Positions 23,911 through 33,812 of a stretch of 64,000 nt of DNA are shown here, piece after piece. The DNA lies in assembly GCA_036250225.1 (NCBI GenBank), contig JAPZLL010000017.1, forward strand, positions 62,001 to 126,000, read 5' to 3'. Source of the DNA: Cercophora sp. LCS_1 (Eukaryota; Ascomycota; Sordariomycetes; Sordariales; Lasiosphaeriaceae). Within the stretch, counting starts at the first letter, position 1, and each line of letters begins with the position of its first letter. The notes under the pieces are model-generated. The model did not search any database. It was not told the origin of the DNA and saw only the letters and a list, made by a program, of their open reading frames with translations. A program made the translations under genes and the position numbers.

Positions 23911-25053
23911 TTATGGTGTTGCATTCTCTGACGACTCTCGCGACTGTCCAAGCTCAAAATGGTTGCCGTGTGAACTTGGCACCTCAGCAAAGGAATCTAG
24001 AGGCACGTTCTCTTCGGGGCTTGACTCGACGAGAATGCCCAGCCATATCTTGCACCTATCCACCAACCTCGCAACCCGTGGTATGACCTTGCTCACCTCA
24101 TACATGCTAATCCCCAACGTGATGAAGCCCACACAGGCAGCGGCAGCTTGGTCCAACTCAAACAGGCTGACTCCAACATCGGGCACGGATAACGATAGAA
24201 AGTAAATAACATATTGCGGGAAAAACCCGAGGACCAAAAAAGGAAGAAAGAACATGACGATCAAGGACAGAAACATAATCAGCCCCAAGACACCGTAAGG
24301 CAACGAACCTGGGTCGCAATCTCGACAGAAGTATCGCCAATGCCACCTCATGCCCCACAGCTCCTTTGCCGCCCACACAGGCAATCCGACAGGAGCAGCG
24401 ACGATTACGTACGCCGCCATCTGCGAGATCATTGAAAATCCTAGGTAGTTACCAACCGGACCTCCGACTCCGACTCCTATGACGATAATTACTGCAAGGA
24501 CAGTTGTCCCATAGAAAACAACGTAGAGAAGGTCCAGTAGTGGTAAACGAGGTGGAAATCTTCCTCTCCCTTCCCCGAGGAGCACGAGCATGAGGATGAA
24601 AAGCCCCGGGTAGAAAAAGAATTCGCACACCCTTAGTGGCGCCGCCAGCGCAACTGAATCCTGTAATGTGGATATAGTGGTAGCCACGTTGTCAGTCATC
24701 GTGGTCTCGTTCATCGGTCCCCGGACTGCGACCATGGTTGCTATCATCGAATGCCGCTCCTCAGATGGAAACGTGGCGGCAAGAATGATCGAGTGCCCGG
24801 CTGCGATGGTGGGATAGGCAAGCATCGCGAAGAAGTCGCTCGTGAGCGGAAAGTAGTTTGGCTCAGTCGGAACTGCGCCCCATTTCAGAACGTAAGACGC
24901 AGAGACGAGGAGCCAGCAGAGGAAGGCACCGGAGCCGTAGAAGGAGGAGGCATTGGCGTAGGGGTCCCATGTGTCTTCAGGAGGTAGAAAGGGAGTTGTT
25001 GCGTTGGGGTAGGTCCGGTTGAGGATGATGTCGCGTAGTTCGGTGACTTTCAT
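23911..25053 (-). CDS. Multi-pass membrane protein, unknown function
   Basis: Single-exon protein of 380 residues, starting at the ATG at 25053 (MKVTELRD); the frame above it has no ATG. About eight hydrophobic segments are visible, for example around FLCWLLVSASYVL, AMLAYPTIAAGHSIIL, LLYVVFYGTTVLAVIIVIGVGV, and a long one, LGLIMFLSLIVMFFLPFLVLGF. Several NxT/NxS sites lie in the first 30 residues and in the loop after the second helix. The C-terminal 60 residues are hydrophilic and Ser/Glu-rich. I do not recognise the family. It diverges from the HET gene at 25515 across 461 bp. Confidence 0.8.
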   Translation of the reverse strand: MKVTELRDIILNRTYPNATTPFLPPEDTWDPYANASSFYGSGAFLCWLLVSASYVLKWGAVPTEPNYFPLTSDFFAMLAYPTIAAGHSIILAATFPSEERHSMIATMVAVRGPMNETTMTDNVATTISTLQDSVALAAPLRVCEFFFYPGLFILMLVLLGEGRGRFPPRLPLLDLLYVVFYGTTVLAVIIVIGVGVGGPVGNYLGFSMISQMAAYVIVAAPVGLPVWAAKELWGMRWHWRYFCRDCDPGSLPYGVLGLIMFLSLIVMFFLPFLVLGFFPQYVIYFLSLSVPDVGVSLFELDQAAAACVGFITLGISMYEVSKVIPRVARLVDRCKIWLGILVESSPEENVPLDSFAEVPSSHGNHFELGQSRESSENATP

Positions 25054-25514
25054 GTCGGGTTGTGCTGTGTGTTGAAGCGAGGAAGATGGTTTAGGGAGTC
25101 TGAGCAATTATTTGTAAGGCTCTGGCTGCAATTGGGGCTGTGTATTGCATGCAGAAGACCGAAACCGGGGGCTGCATGCCAAGACGCCCAGCGCTCTTCG
25201 TTCTAGCGCTTGATCTTCCTTCTGAATTAGACAGGGCACATTTCTGGGAAAACAACACAGGGTGCCTACATAGTCAGTATACGTGACAGCAATGCTATGT
25301 TAGTGTCAATGTGGCCCCAAAATACGATCGAATGCAGCCGATGAAGAACCAACGAGGAAAAAGTGTGTCGTCTGCGTCTTGGTTGCCTCTGCCATGGCCA
25401 CACTGACCAAAAGGCTGCCCGGACCAATAGCAAAACGGCCCCCGACTGGATCCTTCCCAAGTACCGGAATCGAATCTGCGCAACTGTGACTCAATCTCAA
25501 CCAGCCCAAGCCTG
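25054..25514. promoter_or_regulatory. Shared promoter interval between membrane protein and HET gene
   Basis: 461 bp between two divergent start codons; both promoters must lie here. No specific site was recognised. Confidence 0.55.
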
Positions 25515-27593
25515 ATGATACAGCGACAGACCACTTCTTTACGCCGCGGAAAAGGAATGACAGCTCCCTACATTTACTCTCCCATCCTTACGGATCCACT
25601 CGAAATTCGTCTGGTGGAGTTTATCTCCCCAGTGGGCGACGCTCAACTCCGCTTGAGGGTGCACACCGTCCCACTCCAGGGTGCCAAGTTTGCCACGCTT
25701 TCGTACGTATGGGGTCATCACCCGCACGCTTGCGAAGATGTTATTGTCGACGGTTGCGACTTCAGGGTGACAGAGTCCCTCGCCTCGGCCCTCCGTGCTG
25801 CGCAGCGCCATGGACTTGCCGCACTCCCCGATCGCCCGGCTCAGGAATTCCGGTTATGGGCCGACGCAATCTGCATCAACCAGCAAGACATTGAAGAGTG
25901 CAATCGCCACGTCCCGCAGATGAAGTATATCTACGAAGCAGCCAAGCTGGTCATTGGTTACGCCGGCAAGGAAACCGAAGCTCTTCGGCTCGCCATGACT
26001 ACCCTGAATGTCGTCGGCGCCGAGCTGAGAGCCCATCCATCCATCGCGACTTGGGGCAACAGCAACGAGGGCATCGAGCCGGACGCTTTTTTGGCATGGA
26101 TGGGAAAATACCCAGAGCTTTGCAGCAAGGAATTTTCCGACACGGACCCGAAGGTCTCCCTGGTCAACCCAACCTGGGCGGCGATCCACCACTTGCTCAG
26201 CCTGCCGTTGTGGGAGAGGGCGTGGATTTTTCAGGAGATCATTCTCTCGCGGACCATGCTCGTCGTCAGTGACACACAAACGGTTCATCTCAGCAATCTT
26301 GAGGCGTTTATACAATGGGTTTCCCGGCTCAACTACAGCACCCACTTCGCTCGGCCACATTTCCTCGATCCGTCCGTCTTGGCCTTGCTGAAGAATAGCA
26401 AGATCATAACCCAGGCCATGGATCGACTTCAATCGGCGTGTCGTGCCAAGCGCATCAAAGCGACATCAACGACAGACGGACCAGACAGCATTGGCGGCTG
26501 GGTCATCTCGTTCAGTGGCAGCCACCTCCAGGCCACCAACCCGAGAGATCTCATCTACGGGTTGCTAGGAGTATCCGGAATCTCGGCCATCCGGGTAGAC
26601 TACTCGGCCCCACTGAGCGTCGTTTTCACCGACTATGCCACAGCTTGGATCAACGGCTTCAAGAACGTAGGGCTTCGTGAGCTGGGATTCCTAACCCATG
26701 CGGGCCAGGGCCTTGTGTCGAGATACGGAGACTTGCAGTTCCCGTCATTTGCACCGCACTTTCCGTTCCTCTCGAAAAATCACCCGGTTTTCACCATCGG
26801 CCATGCTCCTTCAGCACTCGTCGACTTCCCTCCAGACACCAAGAGCGGACGCATCGTCAACTCCAGCCTCTTTGTCAGCGGCGTCCAGGTCGACACTGTC
26901 ACCTCAGTCTTTGAGGACTGGCGTTACCGGGACAAACTTTTAGACAACATTCTAGACCTTATCTCGAGACGGCCGGTTTACCCGACAGGCGCTCCGACCA
27001 TCAACGCCATACTGCACGCCCTCTCAGTCGCTCTTGCTGGACCCCGAGAACTCAAGAATCACGTCCTGAACCTACACTATGCCTGGTCCTTTGTCGCACT
27101 ACTTGTGCATGGCATCGAACCCTACCAACGCCCACGGAGCCAGTATAAGGATGCTCTGAACAGACTGGGACTAGATACAACCTCTGGTATGGTCTTCGCC
27201 CGCTCGTTGAGAACAACCTTCGGGCTGGACCAGTGTCCTGACGAGCAGCTGCACCCGGGCTGGCTGGAACTGCTGATGCAGGGTTCAGAACTGGCAGGTC
27301 TTGAAGAGTTTGGCGAGCTGGCCACACGATATATGGCCCTCAAAATGCATGTGGGTGAGATTCTCCCCCATGCGTTCTTTGAGACTTCAAAGGGGTACAT
27401 TGGGGTGATTCCGGCATGGGCCGGGGTATCCGAGGGAGATGTACTCTGCGTACTCAACCAAAGCAACTCACCTGTTGTCTTGAGGAAGAGCGGTGATTGG
27501 TTCACACATATTGCAACCTGTCATGTGTGGGGACTTTTCTGTCTCGCGCCGGCGGAAAGCTTTGGGAAGGTTGAGACGTTGGAGGTGCGGTAG
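25515..27593 (+). CDS. HET-domain (heterokaryon incompatibility) protein
   Basis: Intronless protein of 692 residues. The HET domain sits near the N-terminus: ATLSYVWG (about residue 60), RLWADAICINQQDIEECN (about 113-130), an oligomer-like IYEAAKLVIGYAG stretch, then ERAWIFQEI. ATNPRDLIYGLLG is the usual distal HET-family motif. The C-terminus has the GVIPAWAGVSEGDVLCVL tail motif common in this class. HET proteins act in cytosolic allorecognition and can trigger cell death when paired with an incompatible partner. A second ATG at 25557 could serve as the start; the first is taken by default. The partner is unknown; the divergent membrane-protein gene is a candidate only by position. Confidence 0.92.
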   Translation: MIQRQTTSLRRGKGMTAPYIYSPILTDPLEIRLVEFISPVGDAQLRLRVHTVPLQGAKFATLSYVWGHHPHACEDVIVDGCDFRVTESLASALRAAQRHGLAALPDRPAQEFRLWADAICINQQDIEECNRHVPQMKYIYEAAKLVIGYAGKETEALRLAMTTLNVVGAELRAHPSIATWGNSNEGIEPDAFLAWMGKYPELCSKEFSDTDPKVSLVNPTWAAIHHLLSLPLWERAWIFQEIILSRTMLVVSDTQTVHLSNLEAFIQWVSRLNYSTHFARPHFLDPSVLALLKNSKIITQAMDRLQSACRAKRIKATSTTDGPDSIGGWVISFSGSHLQATNPRDLIYGLLGVSGISAIRVDYSAPLSVVFTDYATAWINGFKNVGLRELGFLTHAGQGLVSRYGDLQFPSFAPHFPFLSKNHPVFTIGHAPSALVDFPPDTKSGRIVNSSLFVSGVQVDTVTSVFEDWRYRDKLLDNILDLISRRPVYPTGAPTINAILHALSVALAGPRELKNHVLNLHYAWSFVALLVHGIEPYQRPRSQYKDALNRLGLDTTSGMVFARSLRTTFGLDQCPDEQLHPGWLELLMQGSELAGLEEFGELATRYMALKMHVGEILPHAFFETSKGYIGVIPAWAGVSEGDVLCVLNQSNSPVVLRKSGDWFTHIATCHVWGLFCLAPAESFGKVETLEVR

Positions 27594-27664
27594 ACACACC
27601 GTTTCGAATCTAGACTTATGGTTTAGCCACTCGCAGTCCCGGAAAACGAGTCGCCGAAATGCCG

Positions 27665-28702
27665 TCAGCTGTCAAGGAAACTCCGTATAGCCCCAGCCGC
27701 TGCCTCGGGTCTCCCTCCTGCCTCCTCGTTAGACAACCCAACATGCGCTAACCCCTGAATCACAACCTTTTCACACCCAAGCAATCCCTCCAGCACATCC
27801 ATCGCCTCCCTCAAATACCCTTGGCTTTTCGTCCCACCCATCAATAGCACTTTCACGCCTTGAATCCCCTTGAACCTCTCGGCATCTCCAACCATCGCCT
27901 CTCCCACACAAAAGTCATATCTCAGCGCCTGCACCAAGTCCAACGGTCCACTAACCCCATCACCCTCCCCCCTACTCTGTTCGCTTCCCTCCCTTTGCTT
28001 TGCCAAAGCCCTAGACCGGTGCGCCTCACCCTTCCGCTTAACAATAACCCCAACCAACCACCCAGGCATCCACCCCGGCACCATCCCCGTCATCCTGAGC
28101 GCAGAAACCAGCGCACCGATATTATCTCCCGCTTCACGACGTGTTTCGTACGCGCCCAAACTAGCGAACCCCTTGAGCTGTGAGTTGGGTTTATCCAAGT
28201 CGGAGAACTGAACCGGTGGTTCGAATAGAATCGCTTTTTCAATCAGCCCCGCTGCCCCGGGATAGGTGAGGAGGTATGAAAGCGTGATAAGCGCGCCTGA
28301 TGATATAGAAACGATGAAGCGGGCGCCTGTGGCGGTGAGCAAGGTGTGCAGATCCGAGACATCTGTTTCGAGGACGGTTGAGGAAAACGAGGGAGTGTAA
28401 GTTCGCGGGAGGGTGCGGTTTGCGATGCGGAGGGTCTCGGGTGGATTGGTTTTGGATGTGCACAGGGGAGAAGATGAGCTGGTGATGGAGGGTGGATAGG
28501 GGCCTGATAGACCGCGGGCGCGGCGGGAGATGAGGTGGACTGTGAAATACGGGCTTAGTGCAACGGCGAGGTCCTTGTGCGTGAGGCCAAAGGACATGGC
28601 GCCGTGGACCACGATGATGCCGGGACCGGTGCCGGTGGTGTAGTAGCTTAATTTGGCGCCATCGGGCGCTGTGGCGAAGTTGTGTGTTAGTTTTGACGCC
28701 AT
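27665..28702 (-). CDS. Alpha/beta-hydrolase-fold protein
   Basis: Single-exon protein of 345 residues with an N-terminal alpha/beta-hydrolase pattern: SYYTTGTGPGIIVVHGAM (oxyanion-type HG), SRRARGLSGP, and a nucleophile-elbow position reading VSISSGALITLSYLL. The canonical GxSxG is here SxSxG, so the first glycine is replaced. A cap-like central region (about 180-250) contains a charged KRKGEAHRSRALAKQREGSE stretch. The C-terminal VVIQGLAHVGLSNEEAGG supplies a histidine at the expected place. The substrate is unknown; relatives are annotated as generic hydrolases. It converges on the HET gene (stops 72 bp apart). Confidence 0.82.
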   Translation of the reverse strand: MASKLTHNFATAPDGAKLSYYTTGTGPGIIVVHGAMSFGLTHKDLAVALSPYFTVHLISRRARGLSGPYPPSITSSSSPLCTSKTNPPETLRIANRTLPRTYTPSFSSTVLETDVSDLHTLLTATGARFIVSISSGALITLSYLLTYPGAAGLIEKAILFEPPVQFSDLDKPNSQLKGFASLGAYETRREAGDNIGALVSALRMTGMVPGWMPGWLVGVIVKRKGEAHRSRALAKQREGSEQSRGEGDGVSGPLDLVQALRYDFCVGEAMVGDAERFKGIQGVKVLLMGGTKSQGYLREAMDVLEGLLGCEKVVIQGLAHVGLSNEEAGGRPEAAAGAIRSFLDS

Positions 28703-29644
28703 GGTGACCGCGATAAATGTGTTTAGGTGAGGAGAAAACTGAGGGAGAGGTCAACGAAAAGTTCTCACGGTCATGGCGGCTGATAACACCGAGATTGCGG
28801 GGTTCGGAACGGTGGCCTCTCCGTTTCGGTGTTACACAAGCATTCGGTATCTTGCAGTGCCTTCGAGTGTTCTGGCAGCCTCGGATCTCCGGGACGGTCT
28901 CGCATTCTGGACTGAAAATGCGATAGGTAGTTCTAATTTTAGTGCCTGCCGCCACATGTAATTCTTTACCATCGCTTTTATTGTCCATCTCCCTTTCAGA
29001 TGATGTTGAAATCCTGCGATGAAAGCACCACCTCCTCAGTCCCGGCAACGCTTCCAAGCCGTAGAAATAACATGACTGAATGATCCTCTAGTCATTTCCG
29101 GCTGGCCGCATGATAGTGGGTAGTGGACAGTCAAACAAGACACAAATCGCATCGCCTTCCCGCACCATCGCCGAAGCCATACCAAACAACCCTTTCTCCG
29201 TCTCAAAAAGGTGTCCGCCGCTCACTGGGTTGACCAACGCCCTCACCGACTGGTAATCTTCGTAGCCGTCGCGACCCCAACTGGGCTCATCCTCCCTTGA
29301 TGTTGGGGTCAAGTCGCTTCTAAAAAGTTCGAGGATCTATCTATCTGACCTCCTCCCACTCCGCTCTGCTGGTGCCCAGGTACGAATCCGAAAAGATGTG
29401 GGGAACGGGGCCTGGGAGGAACCGAGAACCAATGACGATTGTTGTTTTCGTCAGGAGGTAAGCTTGGAGAATGCACCTACGTGGAGCCAGACACATGGAA
29501 GTCACGGTGCATTGTCTCAGTTCTGCCAGCCCAACATGCATCGTTGTTTCCACCATCGCTTCCCAACCCCGCTTTGCATAACATCACCTCCCCGCCGTTG
29601 AACCCGCCAGCTCCTCTGCTCGTTGCTCTTCAATCTCAGCAGCC
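28703..29644. other. Intergenic carrying a HET C-terminal relic
   Basis: This 0.94-kb interval holds the promoter side of the hydrolase gene, a short HET-derived relic at 29088-29312 and otherwise no supported gene. Confidence 0.55.
29088..29312 (-). pseudogene. HET-protein C-terminal fragment (relic)
   Basis: The minus strand reads GGHLFETEKGLFGMASAMV and then REGDAICVLFDCPLP and MRPAGND before a stop. This matches the C-terminal tail of HET proteins (a TEKG, GPA-like, EGDVVCVLFGC pattern that also appears in the intact HET genes of this window at 51773 and 25515). No HET core precedes it on the same strand nearby, and it ends before the usual GECYVHG segment. It is therefore a truncated relic. 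The matching N-terminal relic lies at 32708-33017 on the same strand. Confidence 0.55.
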
Positions 29645-32600
29645 ATGGCCAATGTAACCGTCGCCAGCCATGATTTTGGGGGCGATGAGTTCTTCAACAA
29701 TCTTTTCAGTGACCTCGCACCCCTTCTCACCTTGTTTGGCGAACAAGTCACGAAGCAGTTCCTGAGCATGAGCTTGGGGGTGGGCTGACAACCTTCTCCT
29801 GGCAATGGGGCCGCTCGGTATCATCACTATTATCGTCAGCGCGATCAGGGTTGGCGGTGTTCGGCAGCTCAAGGCCCTTGTGGGAAGGTAGGTATTTCCC
29901 TTGTTTTTCGTCAAGATACGTGCTAATCTTCCGCAAGGGCGCGAGAGAGCCTGTCAACGGCAGAGCAGGAGTTGCTCTCATCGACATCACCAGATGTCTG
30001 TGAGCTCTGGAGCGGCAAAGAGGTTGTCCGAACGTTTGGGAGCCCCGCCGGCATGAAGATTCTCATCGTCACCAGCACAGAGAGTGGCGAGAAGGACATC
30101 CTCGATCTGGCCTCAGCATTTGAACAGGGCCTTCTTACCTGGAATGGCCTCGATTCACACGACCCTCACGACAAGAAACTTCTCCGCGAGCTTCGCGATG
30201 CTGCGCCAAACTTGGCGCTTAATGTGAAGAACGCAACTGCGCCGTCCTGGGAACTGTGGTTCTGGGCTGGTGTGGGGGTCCTCCTTCAGACGACGGCCTT
30301 GGTAATTCCAGGCATTGCCATGTATGTTTGGAAGTGGGAGGAAGCAGGAATAGCACCACCCCCATATGGGTACCCGTGCTTTCTGGTCGGGGCCCTTCTC
30401 GTCATCCTGAGGGTGATTTGCTGCGGGCACGTCATCGAAGGTGTCACAACAGAACACTTTTTCACCGTCAAGACCAGTGACAAGCAGATCGAGCAAAATA
30501 TCGAAAGCGTCACAACGGAACCTTCCTTCACAGACAAGGACAAGACGATCAAAAACCCAAAGGTTGAGAAATCGTTCGGCTACAAAGATCTTGCACTATC
30601 AGCGACCAACATTTCCCATCATTCACTATCCACAATAGCCCTAACGACCTCGAGATACGAATCCCTCGACTCAGCAATGAAGCCGAGCAGAACCACAGGC
30701 AAGCTCAACGCCCCGAATTTGAGAGTGATGATACTGACACAGTTTATCAGTGTATTGACAGTTATTGCTACATTTTTCACCCTGCTTGGGTTTGTTGTTC
30801 AGTTCATCGGCCTGCGAGCTCCCCACTGGTCCGCAACCATCATCCAGCTTGGTGTCACCATCTTGATGACAGGCATTCGAGCATACCTACGACGAGGTCT
30901 CGCTACCAACCCACTCTGTTACCCTTTGCTAGGTGGGCATGATGCTGCGTCACTTACTATGCAGCTGTTCCAGGGTAAATACGCGGTAGCCCCTTAAAGT
31001 CGAAACGCAGGCTCGACTAAAGATGTCTGGATAACCAACCTTGAATGTCGTCTGTGGCTCCGACTGACCCCAGCAGTACGGAACAACACAAAACCCCGCA
31101 CAATCGAAGATGCAGAATATTCAAGCGATTCACCGTCAGTATGCCTTTGGGAGGTTCCGACTCTCCGATACTATCTCCCGAAGTTTGACCAAGACCATGG
31201 GTTCTGCCGGCCCCTTTCTAACGACATCGTATCGCGAGAGTCGCAGAGGGGGCTGCCGTCGAACACGTCAACACTGGATACTGGCCGGCAGGCACCTGTT
31301 GTCGACTCGACTTCTAGGCCAGAGAGAGTGTACCGTATGCTGTTCAAGCCGTACCGTCTCGAGCAGCCACTTCTGCCACCTCCGGGTTCTCATCTAGGCG
31401 TTTTTCAGCCGGGACTCAGTATTGGGACTGGAAGGCCTCCTTCTCTGGAACCGAACTTTCTTTCCAAAATACACCTATTAATGCCCCGGCATGACTTAAT
31501 AAGGGATGTTGCTGCAAAACTCACAGTCGCAATCGGAAAGATAATGGCGAGACTCTCGCTCCGCGATGAAACCGGAATGGTATCCTCTCCCGGCTTTTTA
31601 GACGGTTCTTAAGCTAAGTGGTACCTACCAGTCTCTGTTCAGGCACATCGGGACCAAAGGTTGGAAAAGGCACTGTGGGTGGATATACAACTTTGTATCG
31701 AGGACTCCGGCGCGACCTCTGAGGTCCAGGTCTGGAGAGTTAAAGATCGAAACCCACTCCAGAGCGCTATCACTCTTTGGATGTACAGCTTGGAAGAGCG
31801 GGGGGTTGCTGTCAGCAACATCCAGGAATTCAGACAAGGCCTCGGCCTTAGAGAGCCCACCAGGGACAATAGGTCGGCGCACGGCAAGGCATATGTTCGC
31901 GTCGTGGGCCATCTTCCAGATGGGGACCACACAGACACCTGGGACAGCGACAGCCTAGGGTGGAGGGACTATGTCAGTCCCCTGCAACCTTGGCTTGGGA
32001 CGACTGTTTTCACATCTCGCTCTAAGGATGGAGTGCTCTTGCTAGACCACGATACAGAGGACAGGGCGTGGCTCCCCCGGGGTCATGATTGGCCTGTCTT
32101 CGGGGCCTTCCTCTCCCGTCTTGCATCGTAATACATCCCCCTTCCCCAGTATCCCAGCAAGCCGAATCGTAGCTAACGGTAATCACAGGTATTATACATT
32201 CGACCGGATTGGATTCGATGAGTTTGTCTACACACACCCACAAACGGATCTCAAGATGCACTGCGCCCAAGAGATTCTATCCTCCTTCATGCTTGCGATC
32301 TTCGAAAACATTCAACGTGTCGGCGGTATCACCGCTCGCCTTCCAATCTCAGATGAGCAATCAAAATTGTACCGTGAAAATCGCACAGAAACCTTCAGGG
32401 CGATGGAGAACTCTGTGTTCCGGAAGCTTGCGCAGGACATTGTGGATGCTGGTATGGCACGGGATCTCACTGACGCCTACACGCTCGTAATCCCTGCCTT
32501 TGCGCACCACAAACTCCTACCATCCGAGGCAGATTCGCAGGATGGAGCACAAACGCCGACCAAAGCGGATAGTGAAGAACCCAATGATCATGTGGAAGAG

Positions 32601-32648
32601 CGCGAAGCTTTGAGGGAAATGGCGGCCACTGCGAGGTTTATTGTATAA
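29645..32648 (+). pseudogene. Broken gene for a large membrane-anchored fungal protein of unknown function
   Basis: Starting at the ATG at 29645, the frame gives HDFGGDEFFNNLFSDLAP, LLTLFGEQVTKQFLSMSLG, then a GGGGG run at 29776-29780 carries one G too many; one frame over, the protein continues WADNLLLAMGPLGIITII to an intron (29888-29937). The next exon has SPDVCELWSGKEVVR, four or so transmembrane segments and a TAA at 30995. The same frame stays open past that stop to 31579; a 36-nt intron (30975-31010) could remove it. Introns at 31580-31642 and 32128-32188 then join exons with CAQEILSSFMLAIFEN and DLTDAYTLVIPAF. This arrangement recalls a fungal family, sometimes with ankyrin repeats, whose function I cannot name. 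One G-run error in the assembly would make the gene nearly intact. Confidence 0.65.
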
Positions 32649-32707
32649 CCCGTCCGATTTCAGGAACAGACCGATAAGGACATATCCAGCCACTCGCCCT
32701 AATCTCC

Positions 32708-33017
32708 TTAATTCTCAACTAAGTACGGAATAGAATGTGAGTTATACTGCCTGGACGTGTCGCCGCGGAGACGGCGAAGCGCTGACTCGAGATTCGTCGT
32801 GACGAGGTGCTCCTGCCCATCCAGGAAGATCGAGGCTGATGCTTGGATCGTCCCAGGTACATGAGAGTGCCCGGTATGGCCGTGTCGATTCACCGAGGGG
32901 AGAAACTGCAAGCACGACGTGTATCGGGGTTGAAAAGTCGTGTGAGGGCAAGAGCTTCAGAAGTTGCATCTCATGCGCGGGGTCGCTGAGAGGTACATAC
33001 AATTGGCTGGTGTCCAT
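32708..33017 (-). pseudogene. HET-protein N-terminal fragment, frameshifted (relic)
   Basis: From the ATG at 33017 the minus strand reads YVPLSDPAHEMQLLKLLP and RALSCTWDDPSI, matching the start of a HET domain (usual form: Y.PLS...IRLL.LLP...ALSYTWGDPS). About position 32835-32840 the match shifts frame and continues as SIFLDGQEHLVTTNLESALR before ending at a stop. Nothing of the downstream ICINQ motif follows. The tyrosine and glycine of SYTWGD are replaced by Cys and Asp. It is a dead fragment about 100 residues long. Confidence 0.65.
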
Positions 33018-33812
33018 TAATTGTCTGGAGGAAGTAGACAATATCGCCTATTTGAGTCGGAGCAGCGGATATATCAATTTGACGGAGAAACAAGAGGATG
33101 ATGCGGGTTGTAGACGGGTCGGGAGCGCATGTCAAAAGAGAAAAAGGGTGACTTGGCATGCACAGAAGCAATTGGGCACCGACTGGTTCTGCCTGGCCCG
33201 GCAGCAGTTATCTCATGCATATGCACCCTGTTTCTGGCTGCATAAGCACTGCAATTCGCAACTGAGAAAAGGGGATCAAGTCGCTCCGTTCGGACCTCGG
33301 CGGAATTAAGGCATGGGCTGGTACCCCTCGGCGGTCCCACATTACACCAAATACAAGATGACATCAATGAAGGCAACTGGTGATGAAATAATCATGATTT
33401 CGCATTAAAATATAATACGGTTAGGGATTGATCGTTGGTCATTGACAGTTCCTTGCGCTGTTGCGATTGATCATGAACCGCTGCCAGCGCCCGTCACTGA
33501 TCATAGCGGTAACATTGGGTGCATGGTGTTTTCCAACATATGAAATGGAGAGGATTCGATGCCCTGACCGTCAGCCAAGATACCGTGCAGCCAACCGGCA
33601 GGATGACCGGCGTATTTCCGAGTCATGTTGACTGACGTCCGCCGACTTTACAACTCGGCCGAATCGCTGGCTCGGGCGAACAGGCTTGAGCCTTCCAACG
33701 TCGTCTGGGTCAAACATGCGCCGACACACATAAAAGGTTTCATTCCTCTTTAAAAATCCGGGAAGAGCAGATCGGATCTGAGAGCCATCAGGCCCGACAA
33801 CGAAAGACCAAC
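33018..33812. other. Intergenic, no gene seen
   Basis: This 0.8-kb region contains the promoter of the epoxide hydrolase. Frames on the minus strand are short and motif-free. Confidence 0.55.
33730..33736 (+). promoter_or_regulatory. TATA-like box of epoxide hydrolase gene
   Basis: CATAAAAGG lies about 80 bp upstream of the ATG at 33813, a usual spacing for fungal TATA elements. Confidence 0.5.
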
